Origin: Symsagittifera roscoffensis
Lineage: Eukaryota; Xenacoelomorpha; Acoela; Convolutidae
Direction: 5' to 3'
NCBI RefSeq assembly: GCF_963678635.1
Contig: NW_026970613.1
Span: 32,618 to 96,617, forward strand
DNA length: 64,000 bases
Shown: positions 47,446 through 58,216 of the stretch, one piece after another
Layout: the number at the start of each line of letters is the position of its first letter
How positions within the stretch are numbered: position 1 is the first letter of the stretch
The notes under the pieces: generated by a model
What the model was told of the DNA's origin: nothing
The model's database searches: none
The model's input: the letters and a program-made list of their open reading frames with translations, nothing else
Program-made: the position numbers and the translations under genes

Positions 47446-50400
47446 TCAATCATCTACTCGTTTATATTATGTAGAAAACCCACTTCGTTGTCAGAACAAT
47501 TAACACCGCTATATACTTTGAAAAACTACACGCATCGTTGTCAGAACCATTAACACAGCCCATTGGTGCGCACCCCTAAGTGAAACACAGTACAAACCAA
47601 TATTTAACATCTATCCACTATTCCAACGAGACCCATATCGAATAAGACACTAAAGTCAAAAAACCAAATCCCATCAACCACAATAGACCGACAGATTTTT
47701 CATCCACGACTAGATAGGACTCTAACAACACCACAAGTCCAATTCAACAGACCCGCATCACCAACAACAACTCTCTGGATCTTTCAAGTATCACAATTCA
47801 AAGCCTTCAAGTACATCAAGTTTGTCATCAATCTATTCGGATCAACACCAACTTCTGAACAAATCAGAGAAAACCCATTCAACCCACCTACCTCGTCACA
47901 TTGACACCCACATTGAATGAGTCATACTATTTTGCAAGGCAAACTAAACCTTGTGAATGAACCAAAAGATTTTTTTCCAAAAACAACTCTATCATTATCA
48001 GAAAAAATTTCACTTTGATCAACCTTCAGTAACAGGTATATCAAAATTAAATACTTTTTCAACAAACTTCCCAACTCATTTAAGCGAAAAATATAACAAA
48101 TTGCAAAATACAAGCAAAACCTTACGCCTATATTTGAACTAGTTTGTAGCACCCTCTTCTCTTTTTGGATAACACCTCGGCAGTAGTCGCCTACATAATT
48201 GGGCACTAAATAGAATACAATACAGACACGGAATTCATAAGGATATTCAAGAAAACAAGGTTCATATATTGTCACATTAGAGTTCAGTTCTGAAATTTGA
48301 AAAATCAATTCAAATTAAGAACCTAGAACATCAACCGTTGCCATTATCCTAACCTATAGAACCTGTCCTATCATTACCTCTCTATTTAATTGCACAGAAA
48401 TAATTTAGAAATGCGATAGACACACAAAAAAGAAAATAGCTTACATAACATTCCAAATGTTTTTCGGGACTATCGTACAAATGAGTATCTGTCACTCATT
48501 TTCTTTTAGTTCTTAGTACACCCTGAACCAGTAATCTATATTAATCCTTCTCCCAAAACAGGACCAAAAGATCTTCTCGTAACTCATTATGATCGCGAAG
48601 ATCACCAACAAAAAATACTACACAAATATGCAAGAGACCAAAATTCACGAATATAATTGCAACGCTTTATTCAAAATCTGGGCTGCAAAACTATAAGGTT
48701 ATAATTTCACAGAAAAAAATTTTGAGAAAATTACATTGTTCTTAACTCTTAAATGGAAACAAAAAAGACTCAATCATGAATCATATTATCAAAGAAATTT
48801 TGAAAAACTACTACACCTTGAGCCTGAAGACTATCACAAATGAGTTAAAACCTTTAAAAAAGTACAGAAAAAGACAGTAACCCAGAAACTAGTGACTTTT
48901 TTTGTTTTTCCAGACTCCACCACGAAACTAAATCAGGGTCATGTCAAATTTGATAAAATTTTTTCTTATCATGGTGCCCACGGACACTTATCTTATGGCT
49001 TTCACGATAAAAACTGGATACCTCAATTAAAAATAAATGATCCATCAAATTGTAAAGCAAGCACACAACCTTAAAGAAACTTAGGTTATCAAAAAATATT
49101 GCTTTTGATCGGAAAATCAAACTAGAAAAATCTCAATTATTACAAGATTTAAAAATGAATGACTTATTATATCAAGGAATCCGTTTACCTTGCAAAAACG
49201 ATCAAGGACTTCGCAATCCCACCATTCGCACACATGCAACCATTGGTTGGTTCCGTAAAGACACATGTGCCACATTTCAAGTTGCTAAATTTCACGCCAG
49301 AGTGATAAAACATCACAAAAAAATTTTGTGGAATCAAAACCATTCGATCAATTACAACCTAGTAGGAAACGATCAAATTCAAATCCCCATAAAAAAATAG
49401 AAGGTATAGAAAACAAGCTAACATGTTTTCAAATACACCCTAAAAGCACTAGTGTAAATATCCGAAACCAGTTTTTTGCATACAGTGTTCAGAAATACAA
49501 AAAAAGATATGACAATAAAACAGGGAAGCTCATAATTCCGATATACATTCAAATCAAAACTTGATTAACAATTCTTTATACCAGTCACATTTTACACAAA
49601 TATTGAAAACACTGGAGGAAAACTTGTATCACAAAATCGTGACAGTACACGTTTATATGACATAATGATTATTACATACATTGGCGCATTTCACTATGAA
49701 AATCATCTATATATGAAACTCGGATACACTATCAGTAGAATTTTTCACGAAATGTCACTATCCGAATTTAAATCAATACATCATCAAGGAACACAAATAT
49801 TACAATCTTTCGCATTAAGAGTTCTCAAAAAAACATATGCAGGATACATACTATCAAGTGACGAGTCAATTTTTCTAGGATACGAACGAAACATCCTTTG
49901 TTATTACTCAAGCACTGAAAAGTCTCATCACTATATGCATTTGAAGATAAAATAAGCTATCAACAAATACCAATTTTAAAAAAAAATTAAGTGTTTTTTG
50001 TAAACACATTATCACGAAGAACATACTTTTGGGATACAGCTGTCCCATGTGGATCAACATATAGCCATATTGTTTTACAGCTTAATTCAAGAGAAGATAG
50101 TTTTTACCTTCTCACACCGTAACCCCCTCTCTTTGTTGCCACCATTAAAAAAACGTTCACCCAAAAATATTTGCGCAATGGCTCATAAACCTAATATATA
50201 TCTACAATCTATACGCGTATACACACAATCAGACAAGCAACATCACATCCGCTCACAAAAATTTCAATAACGTCTCACAAAAATCGACATCATCCAAAGA
50301 CAATCAGCCGACCAAAATCTCCGAAAATTCGCTGAAACAGCCGTCTTCTCCGATGCCTCCAAACGAAGCTACTGTGGATTTTTTAAAGACAACAAAGACT

Positions 50401-51040
50401 AAAATTACTATATCGACCACACTTTATTTCACTAATGAACTCGTTTTGTTTTTTAAAGAACTCCCAGCATTTCTAGAATGGCCCGATTTCACCATAGAAA
50501 AATTTACTATCTAATACGCAATGCTTAGTTTGTAGTATTTCTATTTTCACTACGTAAAGGAATTTTTACCACATGCGCAAAACACAAACAAGTCAATAGA
50601 CAAGCTAGCGTAGCTAGAATTTTATTCGCAAGAGGCAAGTTTTTGAAGTTTTCTCCACATCAATTCAAAACTCTTCTAGACACACAAATTAGCAAATATA
50701 AAAAGAGCTATCAACAAAACCAAGCACATACGATAGTCTATCAGACAATACAACTACTACGCCCAAAGCACCACATCGCAATTACATAATTTATTAGATT
50801 TTCATCCCTTATGAATAATTTTACAAAAACTCTAGAAATACATTTTTCGCAATACAACGCATGCACAAAAACAAGAATTTTCAACGAAACCCCATATCAC
50901 ATAAAGTGGTTCAACCACAAAATATTGATGAAACATATGAATATATCATACAACAACCACACACAATCAATTTTCGTTCTCAGAATAACCATCTTTTTAG
51001 CCGACGTTGAGCCACCAGATTGGATCCCTCAATCGTTCAT
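47446..51040 (+). pseudogene. Third, envelope-like ORF region of family B
   Basis: Open pieces in order include 49,155-49,400 (LLYQGIRLPCKNDQGLRNP, then ATIGWFRKDTCATFQVAKFH), 49,665-49,955 (HLYMKLGYTISRIFHEMSLS, then ILQSFALRVLKKTYAGYIL), 50,049-50,270 and 50,811-51,040 (near the end DVEPPDWIPQ). The first part matches the third ORF of family A at 12,301-12,428. Its place after integrase and its long size fit a third structural gene, probably an envelope-like glycoprotein. No fusion peptide or clear C-terminal anchor could be shown. It is broken in many places. Confidence 0.55.
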
Positions 51041-51081
51041 TTTCCTATCCCTCCAACCGTCACCGAAACGATTCTCTCGTG

Positions 51082-53380
51082 TCCATCTCAGACCTCAGTT
51101 ATTCTCACTTACCCTTTTTTATTCCCAGTTTTTCATTTAACTCATCTTACATTAACTCTGATGATTCAATACAAGCTGTTTTCGACACTAATTTCACTTG
51201 AAATGACCCAGCAATCGACACACTTGACGAATTTTTTAAGCCCCACTAGTTTCTCATAACCACCTTTTCAACCAACAGCTTTCCCTACTCCAGAATAACT
51301 CTCCAATTCCAGCTCTTCCCAAACCGTTGCTACCACTGTTGCCCAAAACGATGAAAGCGGTGGTCGGTGCGGCGTTGGGTAGAGCCAGCTATTTCAAATG
51401 CAGCATGATTGTTAAAAATGTTCTCGCTATGCAAAAGAAAGGTTTAAATCAATTTTTGAATTCTAGGCGTCGGAGAAGTCTCGCGCCTCCGAGAAATTAG
51501 TGCATCCCTTTATAGCGCCCTGGCTATTTCGAGGGATAAATGGTACCCCATACGCTCCTAATGGACGTGGCATTTTGTTGAGAAGTAGTTATTGTTTTCC
51601 GTTGGTGGCCGAAATTTGTACCATCTCAATGATACCGCTTTAAAATTTTCGTCCAAGACCGGGCATCATATCGACCCGTACTGCTGTGAGGTGTCTTTTG
51701 TCCTCTCTTGAAAGTGAATGCATACAAAATGAGGGGCTGAAGTGGAACATTGCCGTACGATTTTAATGACATTTTTTGTGTTGATTGGCACAAGGGCCTA
51801 CGACTGTTTGTTTTTTAAAATTATTGTCAGACTAGCATTTTTCGATAAAGCTCCGAGGATGCAGTCAACTTTCAAAATAAAGGAAAATTTGTCTCTGATT
51901 AATTTTTTCCAGATACTTTTTGCTCACGTTGCCTGCGTTGCGGCAGGGTTTCATTGAGTTGCAGTTTTGCTGATGTTTTAAATAGTCGAGAAGTACGCAC
52001 ATGATGACTAATGATTTTTAATTCTGTTTATCGCGATTTGTTTCAAAACTTTTTGCATTCAGAAACAATTATGAAACAATCAATTAATAGAAACTTCAAA
52101 TTGATGCGCAAAAAGACTGCATCTATAATATTTTGATAAGGTTAGGTTAACATACCACAAATTTCTCCTTATTTAAACTTTTACTTAAGTAAGTATTTAT
52201 ACTTTCACTGCAGATTACTAAGGTCATTGGGTTAACTCTTTCATTAGCAACTGTCCAACCAAGCTCGATTTTAAAATTTATTCTGTAATTTTTCAAAACT
52301 AGGGACAAAAAAGAAATTATATGGATTTTTCTTTTGTCTCATTATAAAAGTCAAAGCGTACTAAATGGGAAACTGAGGTGGTTTCTTGATGTTTCTTGGG
52401 AAGGTCGGGACTCAAAGACGAAAAGTGTTTGAAATTCAAAAATATTTTAAGACGATCATTTTTTCTTGAATCTTCGAGAAAGCTTGAGCGGTGGGTAATT
52501 TTTTCATCCGCTGCGGATTCTAAAAAAAATCGCTAAGTTTCACACATAGCCAACAGACATTCTACAGATGTCAATAAATTCAAGGAAACCAAAAAAAAAC
52601 AATAATTTTTGAAAACTGCTCGAAATTGAAATAAAACTTTCGAAGTTTGAAATAAAAAATGCATCACAGAAAACAATTTCAACATCCCTCTTGCTCGCGA
52701 TGTTTGAGTTGCGACAAAATTTGACCAGGTTGCCGAGCTGCTGTTGTTTTCAAGAAAAAAAAGTGCGCTCACGATGGTTAATGAATTTCTATTTTTTCAT
52801 CGAGAGCTGTTTATAAATTTTTATGTCAGAAAAAGTTATGAGTCTTTCAGTTAAAATTCACTTAAAAATTTTAAGCAAAAAAAGAATATTTATAATAAGT
52901 TGATAAGATAAGGATAACTTACCACTGATTGCTCTGCTTAGGTTCTTTCGATTAAATAAAGATATATAAAGTTACTGCAGATTAGTTTGGTCATTAGGTT
53001 AACTATTTCAATTGCAACTTGTTTAACGTAACTCATTTTCAAATTTTTTTTTGTAATTTTTTGCAGCTTTTCTCTGTTTCAAAAACTGAAAAAAATCCAG
53101 TTTACCTTTGCGATGAACCGAAAGTTGAACAATTGCTTAATAAAAGTTCTGAATAATAGCTCTCAAAACGAGTTATAGCGGAAACAGTCCAGTTTGTTTC
53201 AGTCTGATACCTGTCATTACCAAAAAATGAGTACTTCTTGAACAATAAATACCCAAAACAATAATGCTTCTCTTCTTTCTCAAAATAGTAGGAAAAAACA
53301 AAAAATATATAAGGATGAATTTTTGCTGGTGGGCACTTAATTGGTTAAAATTTCAAAATATTATGGCGGGTTCCGGGTTC
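51082..53380. repeat. Segmental duplication block alpha, copy 1
   Basis: About 2.3 kb is repeated at 55,839-58,216 with few differences. The left 170 bases are the end of the B-element region. A more GC-rich part follows (51,290-51,720, with the stem tcggag/ctccga near 51,468-51,490). Then come two internally related segments (about 51,960-52,320 and 52,730-53,070), each with a tgcag/ggtcatt.ggttaact block. ORFs such as 52,533-52,772 (-) are seen, but none has a convincing start, splice context or family match. No gene is established. Confidence 0.85.
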
Positions 53381-53388
53381 AGGTCAAC

Positions 53389-53573
53389 CTTTTAGTTTGC
53401 CATTTAGTATGGCTTCTGCTGTATCAAGGAAATCTAGTGTGGCAAAATTGGTTAACTGATCCCGAAGCAGCTTCAGTTCGATCGTTAAAAATTTTATCCA
53501 GTTGTCACCCAGCTTATCAAGAAAATCAGATAACATGGCCACCGATAAACGAATTTCCGCATTGATTAAACTA
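53389..53573 (-). other. Candidate coding segment between alpha and beta, unrecognised
   Basis: The - strand has an open frame with no stop across this 185-base single-copy segment, reading LSDFLDKLGDNWIKFLTIEL, then LLRDQLTNFATLDFLDTAEA. It is flanked by ccacag before and a weak gttgac after, in positions that would fit an exon. It looks more protein-like than its neighbours. It abuts a dispersed repeat of about 180 bp at the upstream side, so it may be the start of a retroelement gag placed after an LTR-like repeat, or a host exon. I cannot choose between these. Confidence 0.35.
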
Positions 53574-53747
53574 CTGTGGCGAGTAGTAGGCTCCGGCTCT
53601 GGCTCAAAATTACAATGTAACACACAAAATATACAACGAAAGAAAAAGATTTTGTTGCAGCGTCGACTTTTCAAGAAACTTATATAGCCTTTTTTCTGAA
53701 CTTAATCTAATAAAGGAGGAAAAAATGGCTTTTTCAATGGTCTTGTC
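53568..53747. repeat. Dispersed repeat of about 180 bp, copy R1
   Basis: The unit runs from aactactgtgg to ggtcttgtc and contains agtagtaggctccggctctg. Other copies are at about 55,231-55,411, 60,369-60,550 and 62,186-62,367, all within beta. Copy R1 lies outside beta. On the - strand R1 has a TATATAAG word, and its + strand has AATAAA. No target-site duplication was found. Confidence 0.8.
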
Positions 53748-54938
53748 AATGGAATACGGGAACCTACAGACACAAATTGTGTGCCTATACAGTGCACAGA
53801 ATAGCCTCGTAATGCAGTTTACCTTTCATCTGCATAATATGGGTTAATTAAGTGGAGATAAGTTCTTTTTATTATTTGTAACAATTTTTGGCTTGTTCTA
53901 CTGAATTTTGGCTATGTCTCGGCAGATCTGATTAATTTCAAATGGCTTTTTTGAGCAACAAAAAGAGGATAATTTTTTGAAATAGGGTTTCACCACTGAA
54001 TTCATCGCAAGATAATTACTAAATCTAGTTGCCCGAGAAACTAAGTTCACATAAAATGGTCAAATGTTGAGTCTCTTAATGGATATCAAATAGATTCTAA
54101 TGTAAAAAGAATTTTTAATAGCTATCAAAAATTGCGGTCCCATTTCGACTGTAATTAACTATTTTTAAAACATTTATGATGAGCTTTGTTTTAGCCTATC
54201 GAACTATTACGCAATCATGCTTGCAACCTAAATGTTTAAAGTTAAAGTGATTGATTCAATCTATTGGTGTTTTCAATATTTGAATTCTTTCAGTTTGATA
54301 CAGAGAGTAATCGGAAAAATTTCTGAGAACACCATTTTTTAAAACAGATTGTACTCAATTAAATATTAATTGCGAAGCTAATTACTTAAAATGCTTTAAG
54401 CATCGATAAAGTATCGGAAAGTTTTGTAAAGGACTTGTAAACGAAGTTTGATCTAAGAAACTTCTTAAAATCGTTCCAATACTTCAATAATTCTTGTTCT
54501 TGAACGATTATTAAACTAAATCGACACTGCAAACGATTCCATTGAACATTCAAACTAACAGCTATCAGTTTTTGTTCAAAAATCGTGTAAATTCTTGTGG
54601 ATTTTTTTCAGAGTAGTCGGTAGTCCTGATAAAGTTGAAACATTATAACAAACAGGTTCGAAACAAATTCTACGAAAGTAGCAATCGTTTTCTGATAGAT
54701 AGATAGCTTTACAATTTTCTTTTAAAGTTATCAAGGCTAATATTGGTTTGATTTGATAAAAAATAGTATATCACAAACGTATTTTCAGTTTGATTCATAG
54801 TACACCAAATAATTATGCTCGCCGCGAGTCCTAATCTGAGCAACTTTTTTTCGACCAGTAGATTAGTTTAATTAACGAAACCAGGGGGTGAGTGTTTTTT
54901 CAATGAATGAAAAAAGAAGGAGTTTTCGCGCGTATAAG

Positions 54939-55134
54939 ATGTTTAAGCCGGCAAATTTCGGAAACACAGAACTTTTTATGGTAAGAAATACAAATTGAAG
55001 CAATTATTTTTTCATTTAGTGTGGTCTTCTAATTAAACTCAGCTTTGCTCTTACAGATTTTTTTTCACAATTACCGAGTAACAGCATTCATCGGACAGCT
55101 ATTTTCGGTCTCATTTGCTCCTTCCGTTTTTTGA
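54939..55134 (+). CDS. Two-exon mini-gene candidate, copy 1 (39 residues)
   Basis: Exon 1 (54,939-54,980) encodes MFKPANFGNTELFM and stops exactly at a strong donor, gtaagaaa. A 76-base intron ends in ctcttacag. Exon 2 (55,057-55,134) continues in phase 0 with IFFHNYRVTAFIGQLFSVS and ends at a stop after FAPSVF. The same exon sizes and intron length occur in the beta copies at 60,076 and 61,892. An upstream ggtgagtg (about 54,890) may mark the end of a 5' leader exon. I do not recognise the protein. Relative to copy 2 it differs by one base in exon 2, which changes the C-terminus. Confidence 0.3.
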
Positions 55135-55560
55135 CTTGAACAGTAACTAATAGTAACTTGATAAAACTTCTGATTCAGTATAGAAGGCCTCGTCATTCCT
55201 TTCGGACAATCGCTGGGGCTATTTTTTAGTTAAAACCACTGTGGGGAGTAGTAGGCTCCGGCTCTGGCTCAATATTACATTGTAACACACAAAATATACA
55301 ATGAAAGAAAAGGATTTTGTTGCAGCGTCGACTTTTCAAGAAATTTATTTAGCCTTTTTTCTGAACTTAACCTAATAAAGGAAAAAAAATGGCTTTTTCA
55401 TTGGTCTTGTCTATCATCGCAAAATTTGATCAATCAATCCACGTAAATAGTATTTGCAAGGACAGCAAGGATTCATTTCTTTTTAATTGCGATAACGTTT
55501 ACTATCTTGGAACTTCACACCTTGTATTTCTAGTGATTAAAATTTAAGTTTCAGATCACG

Positions 55561-55770
55561 ATGTCCTCGCGATTAGGAATGTTAGCAGCATTCGCATACT
55601 TTACAATCTTTCAGTTCCAAATCACGAGCAAAATCAATTTACTTGAAGAGCGTGTTGAACTGTTTTCGATCTCTAAAAAAATCGTCAGTTTTTATCATGA
55701 AGAGCTCAAAAATAAATATTTTTTATTACTAAGTACTCTTTGCTACTCTGAAAACGCTAACATTAGTTAG
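55561..55770 (+). CDS. Putative small secreted protein, copy 1 (69 residues)
   Basis: The ORF starts MSSRLGMLAAFAYFTIFQFQ, a short basic start followed by a hydrophobic core, as in a signal peptide, with a possible cleavage site around QITS. The rest (NLLEERVELFSISKKIVSF) is charged and helix-prone. I do not recognise a family. The ATG lies six bases after tttaagtttcag, a strong 3' splice-site-like sequence, so it may be the first coding exon after a leader intron or a trans-splice site. Copies lie at 60,700 and 62,517. The changes between copies 1 and 3 include three amino-acid and two silent changes, so selection is not shown. Confidence 0.4.
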   Translation: MSSRLGMLAAFAYFTIFQFQITSKINLLEERVELFSISKKIVSFYHEELKNKYFLLLSTLCYSENANIS

Positions 55771-55838
55771 GACAAGAAGGCTAGTTTTGAATAGAAATTT
55801 GTTTGGTCACAAAGAGGTGTCAAGAAAAATTTAAAGTT

Positions 55839-58216
55839 ATCCATCTCAGACTTCAGTTATTCTCACTTACCCGTTTTTGTTCCCAGTTCTTCATTTAACT
55901 CATCTTACATTAACTCTGATGATTCAATACAAGCTGTTTTCGACATTAATTCCACTTGAAATGAACCAGCATTCGACACACTTGACGAATTTTTTAAGCC
56001 CCACTATTTTCCCACAACCACCTTTTCAACCAACAGCTTTCCCTACTCCAGAATAACTCTCCAATTCCAGCTCTTCCCAAACCGTTGCTACCACTGTTGC
56101 CCAAAACGATGAAAGCCGTGGTCGGTGCGGCGTTGGGTGAGCCAGCTATTTCAAATGCAGCATGATTGTTAAAAATGTTCTCGCTATGCAAAAGAAAGGT
56201 TTAAATCAATTTTTGAATTCTAGGCGTCGGAGAAGTCTCGCGCCTCCGAGAAATTAGTGCATCCCTTTATAGCGCCCTGGCTATTTCGAGGGATAAATGG
56301 TACCCCATACGCTCCTAATGGACGTGGCATTTTGTTGAGAAGTAGTTATTGTTTTCCGTTGGTGGCCGAAATTTGTACCATCTCAATGATACCGCTTTAA
56401 AATTTCCGTCCAAGACCGGGCATGATATCGACCCGTACTGCTGTGAGGTGTCTTTTGTCCTCTCTTGAAAGTGAATGCATACAAAATGAGGGGCTGAAGT
56501 GGAACATTGCCGTACGATTTTAATAACATTTTTTGTGATGATTTGCACAAGGGCCTAAGACTGTTTGTTTTTTACAATTATTTTCAGACTAGCATTTTTC
56601 GATAAAGCTCTGAGGATGCAGTCAACTTTCAAAATAAAGGAAAATTTGTCTCTGATTAATTTTTTCCAGGTACTTTTTGCGCACGTTGCCTGCGTTGGGG
56701 CAGGGTTTCATTGTGTTGCAGGTTTGCTGATGTTTTAAATAGTCGAGAAGTACGCACACGATGGCTAATGATTTTTAATTCTGTTTATCGCGATTTGTTT
56801 CAAAGCTTTTTTCATTCAGAAACAATTATGAACCAATCAATTAATAGAAACTTCAAATTGATGCGCAAAAAGACTGCATCTTTAATATTTTGATAAGATT
56901 AAGATAACATACCACAAATTTCTCCTTATTTGAACTTTTACTTAGGTAAGTATTTATACTATCACTGCAGATTACTATGGTCATTGGGTTAACTCTTTCA
57001 TTAACAACTGTCCAACCAAGCTCGATTTTAAAATTTTTTCTATAATTTTTCAAAACTAGGGACAAAAAAGAAATTATATGGATTTTTCTTTTGTCTCATT
57101 ATAAAGTCAAAGCGTACTAAAGGGGAAATTGAGGTGGTTCATTGTCGCGCTGCTTTTTGATGATTCTTGGGAAGGTCGGGACTCAAAGACGAAAAGTGTT
57201 TGAAATTCAAAAATATTTTTAGACGATCAATTTTTCTTGAATCTTCGATAAAATTTGAGCGGCGGGTAATTTTTTCATCCGCTGCGGAATCTAAAAAAAA
57301 GATCGCTAGGTTTCACACATAGCCAACAGACATTCTACAGATGTCAATAAATTCAAGGAAACCAAAAAAAAACAATACTTTTTGAAAACTGTTCGAAATT
57401 GAAATAAAACTTTCAAAGTTTGAAATAAAAAATGCATCACAGAAAACAATTTCAACATCCCTCTTGCTCGCGATGTTTGAGTTGCGACAAAATTTGACCA
57501 GGTTGCCGAGCTGCTGTTGTTTTCAAGAAAAAAAGTGCGCTCACGATGGTTAATGAATTTCTATTTTGTTCATCGAGAGCTGTTTATAAAATTTTATGTC
57601 AGAAAAAATTATGAGTCTTTCAGTTAAAATTCACTTAAAATTTTTCAGCAAAAAAAGAATATTTATAATAAGTTGATAAGATAAGGATACCCTACCACTG
57701 ATTGCTCTGCTTAGGTTCTTATGATTAAATAAAGATATATAAAGTTACTGCAGATTAGTTTGGTCATTAGGTTAACTATTTCAATTGCAACTTGTTTAAC
57801 GTAACTCATTTTCAAAAGGCATTTTGTAATTTTTTGCAGCTTCTCTCTGTTTCAAAATCTGAAAAAGATCCAGTTTACCTTTGCGATGAACCGAAAGTTG
57901 AACAATCGCTTAACAAAAGTTCTGATTAATAGCTCTCAAAACGAGTTATAGCGGAAACAGTCCATTTTGTTTCAGTCTGATACCTGTCATTACCAAAAAA
58001 TGAGTACTTCTTGAACAATAAATACCCAAAACAATAATGCTTCTCACTTTTCTCAAAATAGTAAGAAAAAATAAAAAATATTTTTGTTTCATTTCAATCC
58101 AGATGCACCGGATAGAAGTGGTAAAATTCTAATCAGCCAAACAAGGATGAATTTTTGCTGGTGGGCACATAATTGGTTAAAATTTCAAAAAATTATGGCG
58201 GGTTCCGGGTTAAGGT
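55839..58216. repeat. Segmental duplication block alpha, copy 2
   Basis: It matches 51,082-53,380 almost base for base, including the 170-base end of the B-element region at its left side. Near its right end it holds about 75 extra bases (58,082-58,145) not in copy 1. Small - strand ORFs (55,994-56,191, 56,315-56,548, 56,853-57,065) are open here, but the first two are not kept open in copy 1. No gene is established. Confidence 0.88.

Larger units (their letters stand above)
42742..51081 (+). mobile_element. Family B Ty3/gypsy element, unit U4, with third ORF
   Basis: This is the only B copy that continues past integrase. It holds RT (43,126-43,480), RNase H (about 43,710-44,100), integrase head (44,681-45,061), a tandem duplication of 1.43 kb (44,598-47,445) and the envelope-like third ORF region (about 47,445-51,040). 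The right border is not sharp: sequence from 51,082 on is part of the downstream segmental duplication. It is broken in well over ten places. Confidence 0.8.
53812..55838. repeat. Segmental duplication block beta, copy 1
   Basis: About 2 kb from ctcgtaatgcagtttacc to just before alpha copy 2. It is repeated at 58,937-60,935 and, from its middle on, at 61,338-62,745. It carries the two-exon mini-gene candidate, one copy of the 180-bp repeat and the 69-residue ORF. The first 1.1 kb hold no supported gene. Confidence 0.88.

Noticed and set aside
47922-48308. - strand ORF of 128 codons
   Set aside because: It lies opposite the third-ORF region of the B element, with the usual hydrophobic shadow composition.
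983-51081. Paired LTRs for the A and B elements
   Set aside because: No pair of direct repeats with TG...CA ends and a primer binding site could be matched to the ends of any copy. The repeats seen at the ends are joints or inverted arms, so LTR borders are not reported.
51456-51505. Stem tcggag...ctccga as a structured RNA
   Set aside because: Only a 6-bp stem is seen, identical in both alpha copies because of the young duplication, so there is no covariation to support an RNA.
55994-56191. - strand ORF with AAPTTAFIVLGNSGSNG in alpha copy 2
   Set aside because: It looks more protein-like than its surroundings, but the frame is not kept in alpha copy 1 and no family is recognised.
53068-57951. 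Exon-like frame after tttttgcag in alpha (53,068-53,178 and 57,841-57,951)
   Set aside because: It is open in both copies, but the differences are about four amino-acid changes to two silent ones, and no partner exon is visible. Chance persistence in a young duplicate explains it.
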